A stretch of 64,000 nucleotides of DNA from Chiua virens (taxonomy: Eukaryota > Basidiomycota > Agaricomycetes > Boletales > Boletaceae), in the NCBI GenBank assembly GCA_019787685.1, contig JAHNUO010000009.1:1860001-1924000 (forward strand), in the 5' to 3' direction. Shown here one piece after another: positions 50,101-61,467 of this stretch (position 1 is its first letter; each line of letters opens with the position of its first letter). The position numbers and the translations under genes were made by a program. The notes beneath the pieces were generated by a model. It ran no database searches. It worked only from the letters and a program-made list of their open reading frames with translations, and was not told the DNA's origin.

Positions 50101-51811
50101 GAGGAAACCGGCATCACTCGAACAGTGGCAGAACAGCTCCGAGAAGACAGTGAAATTGGACGTCCTCACACAAGTCGTCAAGCACCATCTCCTTGCAGAT
50201 GGTCAACAGCCCTTGACGATGAACGATGACGGTCACACGCTCGAGCCCAACCTGTCACTGGCGAACGATCCTGAGGAATACGCCGAATCCGATCGCATCG
50301 TCATTTATTCGGCATTCCCCTCATCAAATCAAGCCATTGTGGACGTGGGTACCTTTCACTCGATTCATATATTCGCACTAACGCTCGATCATTGCAGATA
50401 TTGGGTCTCCATCGTGTCAGGGCCGTGGAACTGAATGGCACCTTGTCCACGAAGAAACGCGTTGAGGCGCTGAATGCCTTCCGAACCTCCACCAGAACGA
50501 ATGGACCTCGCGTCCTCATCTTGTCCAATGTCGGGTTGGTCGGGCTCAACTTAGCGTGCGCAAACATAATGATCACTGTGGTACGTCCTTTTCTTATTTC
50601 ATTATCACCACTCAGCCTCGATGGCATTCCGTCAGGACACTACTTGGTCAGCACTCGACGATGAGCAACTCCGGGGACGAATCTTTCGTTTCCCACAGCC
50701 CAAGCAAGTTCATATTTACCGTCTCATCGCCCTTGGAACACCCGACGTATTCTTGAACAACATTTCATTCGACAAGGGTCAGTTACACGCGGCATTTACT
50801 GGCGCAGATCCGGAATTTCGTAAGTACATTTACTAACGACTACATACGACTACTAATCCCTTCACCGTAAAACTCATACTCTTAGGAGAGATGTTTATTG
50901 ACCAGGATGATGGCATCGATCTAGTCTCAGTGGCTGACAGCGACGCAACACTCACGAACAACAATCGACAGTCCGCCTCCCGCAGAGGCAAAGAAAAGGC
51001 CACTGCCGACCCTTCGCAAACATCGGCGTCGACTGTGGTGAAGGGAAAAGGGAAGGGTAAGAAGGGTAAGGGTAAGGGTAAGGCAAAGTCGAAGTCGATC
51101 GCTGAAAGTGAGAACACACCCGAGCCCCAGCCCCAGCCCCAGCCCCAGCCCCCTTCTACTCCCCCTCCAGGCGTTCAACGCAACGCCGGTCCCTCTCGAG
51201 TCGTCCGCTCACCCCAAGCTGGTGACAAACGTCGCCCCTCCGTGGCTACCCCGATCTCACCGCCATCAAAAAATCACAAACGTGGTCGCAAAGGATCAGT
51301 TGTCCAAGCTCCCACCAAAGCCAATCGTTCGCGCATTAAAAGAAAACCAAACGCTCAGCTCTCTGCAGAGGAGTGCGACATGGAAATCTCCGATCCGTTC
51401 CCTTCTTCACCCAGTACTCCTCCTCCCGCCTTCCAGGACGCCAACTTGTCAGAGGATCCTATCCTTCGCGCTCTGCAAGCACCGCATGGACAGAATGACC
51501 CCGACGAGGACCAGGCAATTGCCTTTGCTGCTTTACAAGTCTCGGGTACATCAGGCGCGTTCTCACAACTCCCAGTCGGCCCCTCCTCACCACTCAGTTC
51601 ACTGTCATCATCGTCTCCTGCGAGTCCTGCATATATCATGCCGCACCATGCCCAAACACACAGCGCCACCCTGGCTAACCGAAATCCGATGTCAACTAAC
51701 CAACCCGGGCACGACTTACAGCCCCTCTCGCGTTTGCACAACTCAAATGTGGGTGCTAATCGTAGTGATGGCAGTGGAAGAAGGGGTCGGAGCAGAGGGG
51801 GTCACAAATGA
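47161..51811 (+). CDS. SNF2-family DNA-dependent ATPase/helicase
   Basis: Superfamily-2 ATPase of the SNF2 group, expected to remodel chromatin or translocate on DNA in the nucleus. Start at the ATG at 47,161; exon 1 ends at a GTAAGT donor (47,569) and exon 2 starts at 47,623. The N-terminal 400 residues are unrecognised. Motif I is MDGVGLGKTLQAVG, Ia-like HIIVCPVNLRDQWEYEIKRF, motif II VMDEAHTGRK, motif III LIALTATPVTTKPQ, motif V LSNVGLVGLNLACAN and motif VI EQLRGRIFRFPQPKQVHIYR. Motifs II and VI are intact, so ATPase activity is plausible. After the core comes a disordered tail with KGKGKGKKGKGKGK, a PQ repeat and an RGR-rich end. Introns are about 50-60 bp except one of about 280 bp (49,751-50,030) that carries three palindromes. 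It may be a subtelomere-associated helicase family, but this is inferred. Confidence 0.85.
49790..49976. repeat. Three CCGTC-NNN-GACGG palindromes inside a helicase intron
   Basis: CCGTCCTGGACGG occurs at 49,790, 49,859 and 49,964. The first two lie in near-identical units of about 69 bp containing GGCGCACGC and CAACACTC. The host intron is about five times longer than its neighbours, so the units were probably inserted or expanded within it. Confidence 0.85.
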
Positions 51812-52737
51812 CTTCATTCCGTGGTTGTATACATGATTTGTCAACGCGTACTACTTCACATGTTTGCCTCGTTAGTATATATAGCATGCCGACTACATTA
51901 TGCAGTTTCTACTACGCTTTGCCCATAGTCTTCATTTTCTACACATCTTCATCTGAGAGCGATCATGACCTACCGAGATGGTCTGTTCAATCAGGGTGAG
52001 TATGGTACAACAAGAAATTCAGGACGTTAACTTTCATCTCTTCACTCTATGCATATGATTGATCATTTACTTTCCCATGGCCATTGGCGAGATTTGGAAG
52101 CAAAGAAACCTAGATCACCCGAAGCTAAAGCTGACATTCTTTGTCATTGGCAGAGACACTACTGTTTCGTCATTGTCTACCTCCAAATCATTTCAACATA
52201 TGCCTAGTCACCATCTCACCTCTTCCCAAGAGACGAGTAAGTAGTGTCAATTGAACCTTGTTCTTTCTTCGCACTGAACTCATTACTCATTGCCTTGTAG
52301 ACGGGACACCAATAGATCGCCCACCAGGGTGCGCCAATGATTGTTACTTGCAATCTCGGGAACCCACCAGTCCTACACAGCGATTATCAGCGATGTTAGA
52401 GGCCGTCCTATTATATCATCATACATGACGAGATCTTTGGCAACAATGTTCAGGTGAGTTCGCACACACAAGGAATACATGCAGTTACTGAATCTCGTTC
52501 CAGTGTGCAAGAGTTGTCTTTGTCAAAGCTAACATGATCCGTGTCCATTCCTGCTCCTGTTTATATTGAGTGTCCTGTTTCGAACGTGGCGTCCTTGTCT
52601 GTATTCATGTCGACCATCAGATGCTGATGTATGTGAACTGATCGTGAGCAAATTTGCTAGTCAAGCTGACACCAACCTAGCTCATTTGCGGTCACCCCCA
52701 CTTCCATTTCGACCCGGACCTCAGATTCGACGATAGC
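51812..52737. other. Unassigned region downstream of helicase
   Basis: Several short plus-strand frames (52,059-52,250 and about 52,300-52,430) resemble exons with GTAAGT-like donors. I cannot assemble or name a product. It may be 3' untranslated sequence or a degraded gene. Confidence 0.35.
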
Positions 52738-53000
52738 TCTGCTTCAGTTTTCTCCGGGAACCAGACCTTCAACGTTTCATTTCAACATCGAGCAGTGGCT
52801 GGCTGGCTTCTGGTGGCCACACAAGACATGGTGGGGAACATGTTTTACATGTGATCTCATTGCCTCGACGAATAGCTTTGCCTTAGTTTTCTCCGGGAAC
52901 CAGACTTTCAACATTTCCACATCGAGCAGTGGCCAGCTGGCTTCTGGCAGCCACACGAGAACATGGTGGGGAACATGGTTTACATGTGATCTTATTGCCT
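52738..53000. repeat. Tandem duplication of about 130 bp
   Basis: Two adjacent copies share CAGTTTTCTCCGGGAACCAG or its close variant, CATCGAGCAGTGGC, TGGCTTCTGG and ATGGTGGGGAACATG. The second copy has a deletion of about 6 bp. Just downstream the frame RLLECRIEPLPKNEHGPEWS (about 53,050) looks protein-like but is isolated. Confidence 0.75.
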
Positions 53001-53301
53001 CAGTCCAAGAAGGCAATCTTACTTCATCCTACAGGGCAAAGAGATTCGTCTGTTAGAGTGTCGAATTGAACCTCTGCCAAAGAATGAACATGGACCGGAA
53101 TGGAGTGCCACAGGAACACAGTTGGACTGGTGCATGCGGCATGCCAGTCGATCATTCCGTGTGGTAAGTCATGCTCAATGGGTCACATGTTTTGTGTTGG
53201 TGCCGCAGCTGTAGCACCGAGCTAGCATGGCTGTTCCACTGAACTGACAAGTGTTTCACATGTACTGAGGAAACCCAACTTGGGGTTCTGCAATGTTTTC
53301 T

Positions 53302-53553
53302 CCGTCCTGGACGGCGTTGGGCTTAGCAAAGTCACCGATTGCATCGCTTCCCTACCTCCACCCACCCTCCGTCCTAGACGGCGAGATCACTCCGCTCTCT
53401 CACAACATGGTAGCAATCTTCGTGGCCCACTGGTGTGTACAACTCCTCCGTCTGGGACGGCGACCATGCATATCACGATTTCTACTGGTTGTATTGTGTT
53501 GTATACTGATCACGTGTCTCACAGCCTGTCAACGTGCTCGCCGTCTCGGACGG
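53302..53553. repeat. Array of four CCGTC-NNN-GACGG palindromes
   Basis: Exact matches at 53,302 (centre CTG), 53,369 (CTA), 53,448 (TGG) and 53,541 (TCG), 67-93 bp apart. Here the spacers are not obviously related, while the arms are fully conserved. The array lies between the 3' ends of the helicase gene and the converging gene at 53.65 kb. Confidence 0.85.
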
Positions 53554-53650
53554 CAATGCAATGCAATCCTTTCAAAGATACTATTCGATCGAAATATCAT
53601 ACTTATCAAATATTTAAATTCACCTTGACGTAAGTGTCCCAGTATTTCCT

Positions 53651-56376
53651 TCAATCACTGGACTCTTCCTCCTCTTCTCGTTCTGCTCGTCCACCAAGCC
53701 TTAACGCTGTCAACTGCCTACCTAGAATTCGCTCCGCACTCTCTTCCCTGTCATCAACCGATTCTTCCTCTTCCTCGCGCTCCATAATTCGTCCACGATG
53801 CTCTCGAGCATGCCCTCGACCGTGACCAGGGAGCTGCCTCCCATCTAACCTTCCACCTGCAGGGCCTTCCTCATGCTCCACAGATCGTTGACGCTGACGA
53901 TGAGCATGGCCTTCAGCACGACCAGCTTGCCTTCCAACTCCCCGATTGTCATTTGCTCCTGCACGGACTTGCATTTGCTCCTCTCCATCTTCTCGTACGT
54001 CATTCTCTTCTCTCGCAAGATCTCTTGGGGCGGGGCGAAGGTGAGGCCGTCCATATCTACGTTGTTGTGCTTTTGGGTTAAGAGCGATGTGCGGTCCACA
54101 AGGTGTTTCCCCCACAGGCAGCATTGTCCATTGTGCCGAGTAGTTCGCCCGAGTACACCACATCTTGTCACTTTGAGTGTATGGAATCCACAACATTGCG
54201 TCGAACGTTTTTTTGATGATTCCCCGCACTCGTACGAGTGATTGCGGGTTGAGGACATGTTGAAGTTCCAGCCACTGAGAATAATAACTGGCTTGTTTGA
54301 AGTTTTGCCCAATTGTGGCTGGTTGCTGTGCAGGAAACATCCTGTCGAAGTGTTTCGTCCATTCTGTGCCCGTGCAGAATTTATATTGAGCAGCTGTGAA
54401 AGGAAGAGCGAGTGTTTGATACAATGCTTCTGTGCCTTCTTCCGTTCGCATGTCCTTCGGAATGTTTGTCCATGAGCCCTCACGTGCGGACTTATGATTC
54501 GGTGCTTGTAGCAGGATGTCCAAGAAGAATTGCTCTAGCAATTTTTGAATTTGCACAGACAACGCTTGCACGCCATCATTTCCTTGATTCTCGATCACCT
54601 GAAGTCTGTTTCCCCCTCCAAATTCCATGAAATGGTCAACGTCTTCTCCTCTCATTTGATGTGGGGGTCGCATTCGGATATGGTTTAGCCTGTCGGCTTC
54701 AATTCGAGGAAGGGGGCGATCATCATCTCGTATGTCGTCTGCACGAAGTGTTTGCTGTCCACTGCGGTTGTCGCTGCGCTCTGCATTAGACCTGGTCTTA
54801 GTCCGTCTGACGCCAGCTGTCCCCATAGCGGCCCGCAAGTCTTGTAGAGAAATCCTGAATGCACCTAAGATCACATCCTCCGAGAACGATTTGTGATACG
54901 GCAGACGGTACGTTCCGTTTCGATCGACCACGATGTCACATATGAAATAAAGACCAGCATTGTACATCAGCGGGATTCGATCTTCAGGTTCGGCCGTGTC
55001 TTCATCATACATTCTATAATCCAACGGGATTTCCTGGCATGCCTTCTCAGCTAGCTCTGTGAATCGAGTCTCTGGGGTGTGAAACAGGCCATTAAGAAGC
55101 CATATCACCACACCTCCTAGGACAAGAGCACATTCTGTCTGCCTGTCTCGTACTGAACTGTCCCGAAGATTGTTCATTACTGCAAACATGGCAGCGACAC
55201 GATACCACTTGAAATACCTTCAAACATTCATTTGTCAGACTCCTGCAACCCATGAGTGATGACTACAACTGAGTACGTACCACCAGTTCCGTGATGGGAT
55301 CGCCAATAGACATCTTCGAAGAGTTCGTATCGGAAAGTTCGTCAAAGCATCCAGTGCGTCACAGAGCCGGACACGGACTTCAACGCGAGCACAACCATCT
55401 TGACTTTGATTTTCATCTTCATCATCATTGACGCATTCACTGAGCATTATGCTGATGGTCTCCATATCCTTGACAAGTCGATCCAATGATTGTATACTGA
55501 GGAGGGTCTTGGGATCACTGAGGTTGTTGAAGAGACCTTTGTGTTGTTGGTATGCCATAGTCTTCTCCGTCAGATAGGCTTGAATGTAGGTCACATTGTC
55601 TCTTCTTCCTTTAGAGCCAGGTGAGCAGCGAAATCCAGACACTTCTTCGAGATGCATCGTCCTGTCGAGGGTAAAGCCACTACTGTTTTCCACCACAGTC
55701 TTGATTATGCCGGCTTCTAGGCTAGGAAGACAATGGCCTAGTAGTGTCTTGTGACCTGAAGTTTTCCATGTGACAACATGCCCCGGTAAGCCTAGTTCCA
55801 AGGCGACATCTATTTGCCAGTCTTCTTGATCGACTTGATCCATGTCAAGGACCTGGGTCAGATCCTCTAGTGCTCCCACTTTGTCTGGTTCACTATTAGG
55901 ATCATGGGCTGTTGCTCCTTTCCAGCCTCGTAGCTCGTGGACAAAATATGCATCCCTGAACTCTGGTCGTAGCTGTCCTAACTTCTCTAGATATCGTCGC
56001 CCAAATTCTTGAAGTCTATGAGCTGGAACATCAAGAGATCCTGGATGAATCTGGCCCTTTCTGTCTCTGTACAGAATAAGGGCAGACTCATAGCTGGTGG
56101 GCCAGTGAGTAGCCATGTTTGACAACATGTCAATCACAAGAGGTCGCAAACAGGAGTTGTAAATCAGTGCCAGGTCTTGAGATGAAACAAGTCTGGATTC
56201 CCTGGCATACATGTGTGGCAGAAAAACCCTAACCACTGCTCTGGTTGTCACTTTTGCAAATGCAAAGTTTGGAATGGTATGCAAGGCAGCAAGACGTGTT
56301 TCTCTCTGAGTGAAAACATTAGAATGACTCAACAGATAGATATGCTTCACTCACACCAATGTATGCAGGTCCTCTT
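53651..56376 (-). CDS. Large unknown protein, 5' end cut by the 473-bp repeat
   Basis: About 880 residues in two main exons joined by a GTACGT...TTTGAAG intron (near 55,207-55,269). Preserved segments include TRAVVRVFLPHMYARESRLV, LRPLVIDMLSNMATHWPTS, LRPEFRDAYFVHELRGWKG, LGLPGHVVTWKTSGHKTLLG, RVAAMFAVMNNLRDSSVRDR, VLGGVVIWLLNGLFHTPETR and a C-terminal Arg/Glu-rich, disordered region ending in ESVDDREES and EEEESSD. I do not recognise the family; no catalytic motif is evident. The coding exon begins at 56,305 after an intron. A last upstream scrap (about 56,351-56,376) runs into the repeat, where the compatible frames soon meet stops. The gene is therefore 5'-truncated, or its start was replaced by the repeat. 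It converges on the SNF2 gene. Confidence 0.6.
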
Positions 56377-56849
56377 AGGTTAGTTTAATCCAAACCAACT
56401 AGGCCAGTGTGTCTAGGACGAGTGAAATAGAGCAACAGGTTAAGGGAACCACCCTTTACCTCCCTGTTTCGTTAGGTACTCATCAGGCTCTATTCTTGAT
56501 AGTATATTTGAACATGTAGACTCACGGGGGTTTAAATACCTTTAGACCCGTGATTTCGGCAACTTGCGGGATAAGCTGATTCGATGATAAGACATAACGG
56601 GACGGACCTCAAAACCTAAAAATATTCCAGTAGATCCGCTCTATCTCCTGTGCCCCTGACTGCGTTTTTAATACCCGTTATCTTGATAACGGTGACAGTT
56701 GATTCCCGTCTATTGACAGCGAACCTTATCGGAGATTGATGAAACTCTATGTGACGTGAGTTCCCCGTTGCGTGAGAAACAAACCCTAAATGCCCTAAGA
56801 TTAAACCAAAACCTTGTGTGACGTGAGAACGCCGCTCCGTGAGAGAATT
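56377..56849 (+). repeat. 473-bp direct repeat, right copy
   Basis: Second copy of 38,617-39,089, same orientation, ungapped. Its left edge is the point where the coding sequence of the large unknown gene stops. To its right the sequence continues CCCATGAGATC and includes one further GCGTGAGAGAAC motif. Confidence 0.95.
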
Positions 56850-56983
56850 CCCATGAGATCTGACAGCGTGAGAGAACAGATCGACATCCCAAAAATAGGG
56901 TGGCTATAAATATTACATTAGTAAGCCGGGGAACTCCGGTACCTGGCACGTGACTACCGGGCCGGTGGGAGTAATGGTTAGGC

Positions 56984-57000
56984 GCGGGCCGTAGGCCCGC
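56984..57000. repeat. Perfect 7-bp-stem hairpin
   Basis: GCGGGCC-GTA-GGCCCGC, a GC-rich dyad just left of the telomere-like repeats. Role unknown. Confidence 0.5.
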
Positions 57001-57028
57001 TAGGGGTTTGTCCTAATTGGTTAACAAG

Positions 57029-57045
57029 TTAGGGTTAGGGTTAGG
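57029..57045 (+). repeat. Interstitial telomere-type repeat (TTAGGG, nearly three units)
   Basis: TTAGGGTTAGGGTTAGG, the standard filamentous-fungal telomere unit, reading G-rich on the plus strand. It sits at the 3' side of the minus-strand Penelope-like element. Further TTAGGTT or TTAGGGTT scraps occur to 57,140. Confidence 0.8.
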
Positions 57046-60000
57046 CTGTAATTTTCTCAATCAGCTTGCTGGTTATGCCTTTTCCAGTCTTAGTAGATCG
57101 ACACTTACGTTAGGTTAAGTGGTTAGAAAGTTAGGGTTGGCTTCCGCTACTTTCGTGTAAGTAACTGCGATTTTTCAGTCTACCGCAGGCGTCTACTCAC
57201 CGCAAAATGCCGTTATACGAACATATACGAGTATACCCAAGTTCGGAACGGTCCGAGCTTGCCAGTCTTCGTACTAATCCGACCTAGGTCAGGAGGAGAA
57301 GGAATCCTATCGATACGCACTACTTAGTGTCAGCCGGTGGTCGCGAACCTCCGTAGGGGCGTGCGCAAAGGCATCTCAGAGCCACACGTGTGCACAAGGC
57401 AACGACATACCAAACAACCAGCATGTGGCAGTTGGCTCCCTCACAGAATGCCTATGGTGGGGCGTGAGGATGCGTACAAATCGAATTCTTCTCAGCATAC
57501 CTGTTAAGGCCATATGGACTTTCCTGAACCAGACAATCGCTGCCTATTCTGGAACAACCACACTTCATACCTCTGTCCTGGTTCCGCCAGCGGGACAAAT
57601 GAAGGGGCAACTACCGTCCTGATCAGGTGCGACCCATCACAGTAAGGTAATCGTCGGTATCTTCCCACACAGGGGAAAGAGATCGGCGTTGGACATTGAT
57701 GGTTTCATCGCCAATCCGCAACGGTCTATGCGAAGCGGGGTGAAATACCATGTCAGCATCTCCAATACCAGGAAGCTGTACCTCTGAATTCGTAGACGGC
57801 CCAGCATCTGCCGAGACGTCCATAGGAATGAGCGACGGACTGCGTGGCTCAGGGGTACGGATCTCTCCGTGGTCCAACATACTCTTTTTCCAAAGAGAAG
57901 CTATATCTGCAAGATTAAATGTGCGCTTTCGGGACAAAATCATGCGTCGGTCTAGGATACCGTTACTCAGGAGATCGGGGACGAGCATCTCAGTGCCGTC
58001 TTGCCGTTGGGCGAGGAACGCCGCAATACCAGGTACCTGCTACGTCCGGACGATAGTCCCCCAACGCGGGCTCCCGCGGGAATTCAACCTGTGAATTGAC
58101 CAAGCTTGGCGCGTCTGAGCCAAGTGCTCGTGTATCCTAGGAGTATGTCGCCTAATGTGTTCGTATTGAGGTAACTCCATGCTGTATTGTAAACCGTTTT
58201 AAGGACGTATACTCCTTGCGTGTCGCCTTCTCGGGTAGACAACCGTTGTTCCCAACGTATACGCATATTATCCTTTTTCCAGATGTTTACCAGCGCTCTA
58301 GGGTAACCCCGCCGGACGTACAGAGCTACTAAGTCAATGTATCGCATCAGAGTAATGTTCAAAAGTACTCGAAAGGGTTGCTAGGCGGCTCATTTCACCA
58401 TAGAACGTTCCTCTTTTAACGTCTAGCGGGTGGGCTGAGATCCATGGAATTCTCTCCTGGTGGGACTTGGATTTTCTGTATGGCATATGCTCAAGTTTAT
58501 TCGATATAGGATCGATATACAGTAACATGTCCAAGAAAGGTTGGTGTGTGCCAACCTCCCACGTAAGTTCACAGTCATCGATATGTACTGAGTGCTTCAT
58601 GATGTCCAGAGCTTCTTCCGTGTTGCTCGCGTAGACAATTCCGAGGCAATCATCGATATACCTTCCGTAGAAATGGTATTAACGGGTTATTCATTATACG
58701 ATCACGGTTTTCACAGTAAGCCCCGTATAAATTAGCGAGGTCGGGACTATCTGCTACGCCCATGGCGAGGACCGTTTAGTTGTTCGTAAAAAATGCCGTC
58801 GAACTGTGTTAACAACTGAGTATTACCAACCGCCAACTGCTCGTGAGATGAGGTTAAAGAAAGGCTCGGTCCAGCCTCCCCGTCGTAATTGCTTAGGGAA
58901 ATGGTCATCCGAATTAGTCTAAGTAGTCGCCATACATCTCTGCGACTCTAGTCTAGACATTTCTCCAAAGGTATATTCGGATAATAAGCGACGACGTCAG
59001 CCGTTACAATGAAGTAACGGCGGGCGGGTTCTAGTTTCAGTTGACTCAATTTTATCGCCAGATCTTTGGTTCCGCGAATAACGGTTGGCGCCCCTTCAAC
59101 TAAGGGTTTGAGCATTTTCGATACAAACTTTAGCAGCAGGGATTTTGTATCGCCTGAAGTGGCATGGAATTATAGGTCTAAATTTTACTGGCAGTTTATG
59201 TATCTTTGGAATACCGTAAAATTTAGGTACATGGTGCGCCGTGCCCGGCGTGGTAATCTGAGATTTAAGAAACTCATCTAGTGCACCTAATTCCGATGTA
59301 TAATGTGCTGCCATCTGTGAAAGAATAAGCATCTCATTGCATTTCGCGTCGAGAATTCGTCGGACGTCAACCTCCGATACGATGCGGTAGTCATTACGAT
59401 TGGCTAACGCTGCTGTAGGTGTTGTCAATAATCCAGGTCCTCTGTGACACCGCGATGCCTAAATTTTTATCCGTGGGAGTGACAACCAGTTGGTTCGCGG
59501 ATAAGTATTCCTTGAGCGACTTAATATCGGGACTCAGAGTTTTAAAAGTAGTGTCCACGACGGGATCCTCCGGGATTTGGGCGATCGTCCTATTGACGAA
59601 GGCCGCTCCAAGGCGGATCCCGCGCTCCAAGAATAGCGGTAGCGATGGCGGGTCGGTCTTCGACGGAGGCCGCACATCGTAGTCTGGATCATAAACATCA
59701 TTCTTTCCTTCGATCGTGAACTTCATCCGCCATCTGAACCTTCTAACAAAGTCAGTCCAGGCGTCGCGAATAAGCTGTTTGTCGCGAGGTTGGTGAAACA
59801 TATATTTCATTCCAACCGATAAGTCATGTTCGAGTTGTAAGGGCAGATCGACACCAGGTCCTGTGTGAATATGCGATTGGAAGCGGCTAGCTTCAAGTAC
59901 GTCACTTGGCGTATGACGGTGAATCGCACGGATTGCCTGGGATAGCGGAATCTCCAAGATTACGTCTGGGAGAGTGGAAGGTTTCGGATATACGTAGCAA

Positions 60001-60950
60001 CGCATGGATTCGTTGAGACACTCGTCACACATTCTAATGAAAAAAGAGTCCGGATTGTATATCGTTATATGGGGACATTTTGTCCCTGTACATGGTTCGT
60101 CATATCTACTACATGTAATCGGCGCGAGGCTTGAACCCCTTAGCGACACGCTTGGCTTGGAGTCGTTCAAGGAACTGCTTTGCGGCACGTTCCCCTCCTT
60201 TGCGTTCGCTCTCCTTCCGCCGCTCGGCATCAAGATCCTTTGTGACCTTTGCCGCCGCGGCTCTTGCCTTGAGCTCTTTTCTGCCCTTGCCGAGCAGCCG
60301 CCCATAGACCCCGCCGGGCGTTGGCCCGCGCAGTCTTTTGTGGAGGTGGCACGTAGCCCGGTCCCGGTTGACGAGACCCTGCTCCATGTTGGTGAGCGGC
60401 GCTGCGGCCCCCCCTCCCGCGATGATTGCCGCGCGTTGGTGGCATCCCTCGAGCCTGTCGAACTCCCGCATTCTGGGATTGGCGACGAGGGGCGGTGGGG
60501 GCAGCTTTGCGTGGTGTTTGCTGAAGCTGCGTGATCAGTAACTGCATGCGTTTGATAGTTCAAACGTACCGATCCAGCCTTATGGCTGCCGAGGCGTTTA
60601 ACTGCCGCGTTGACTGCTCGATCCACGAGCGACTGGACAGAGGAGGAGCTCCCCACAGTCGCGTCCTGCATTTCGACGTCAGCTGCCTCGTGTACGGCCC
60701 TTTTGCGCTCTCTGCGCTTCTGCTCTTGCAGTTCGACCAATCCCTGAAGGGAAATGATCCGGAGGGCGTACGCAACACAGTCCTCGAACACCTGTCGCGC
60801 AAGGTGGTCTGCGATCGGATTTGTGTGCCATCCTTCGACTTTGGTAACGCCAGCGTCATCGGTGACCATTCGTGGCACCTGTTGACGCGCCGCAAGCGAC
60901 TTGTAGCGTTCCATAATCAAAGGGAACATAAGGGCGTGTAGCTCCTATCT
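57046..60950 (-). mobile_element. Penelope-like retroelement, Coprina type, decayed
   Basis: The element spans from the TTAGGG run (its 3' side) to the C-rich simple repeats at 60.95 kb (its 5' side). The coding part is described separately. No GIY-YIG endonuclease motif is visible after the reverse transcriptase, as in endonuclease-deficient, telomere-associated Penelope-like elements (Athena in rotifers, Coprina in basidiomycetes). The outer limits are inferred. Confidence 0.7.
57623..60929 (-). pseudogene. Reverse transcriptase of the Penelope-like element, frameshifted
   Basis: Frames on the minus strand together give a Penelope-like reverse transcriptase. In order: an N-terminal region with a Cys cluster (about 60,050-60,150), LSANQLVVTPTDKNLGIAVS, the hallmark FYGIPKIHKLPVKFRPI, LKPLVEGAPTVIRGTKDLA, motif A ITADVVAYYPNIP-like (about 58,970-59,005), GVADSPDLANLYGA, motif C FYGRYIDDCLGIVYA (about 58,640-58,675), the thumb HSVHIDDCELTWEVGTHQPF and LYVRRGYPRALVNIWKKD, and a short C-terminus. 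The catalytic aspartates are still encoded. Frames shift at least near 59,410 and 59,125, and other breaks occur, so it is inactive as it stands. No endonuclease domain follows. Confidence 0.82.
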
Positions 60951-60979
60951 CTATGTCTCGCCGTCTCCGGTACCGCGCT

Positions 60980-61467
<488 letters not shown>

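Noticed and set aside
38617..56849. LTR retrotransposon with 473-bp LTRs
   Set aside because: No TG...CA ends, no target-site duplication, no gag/pol, and an interior of unrelated spliced host-like genes.
38617..56849. Starship-type giant transposon
   Set aside because: No tyrosine recombinase (captain) gene is visible, and Starships are known from Pezizomycotina, not basidiomycetes.
56984..57000. Terminator hairpin
   Set aside because: A GC-rich dyad of this kind has no established role in RNA polymerase II termination, and no gene ends here.
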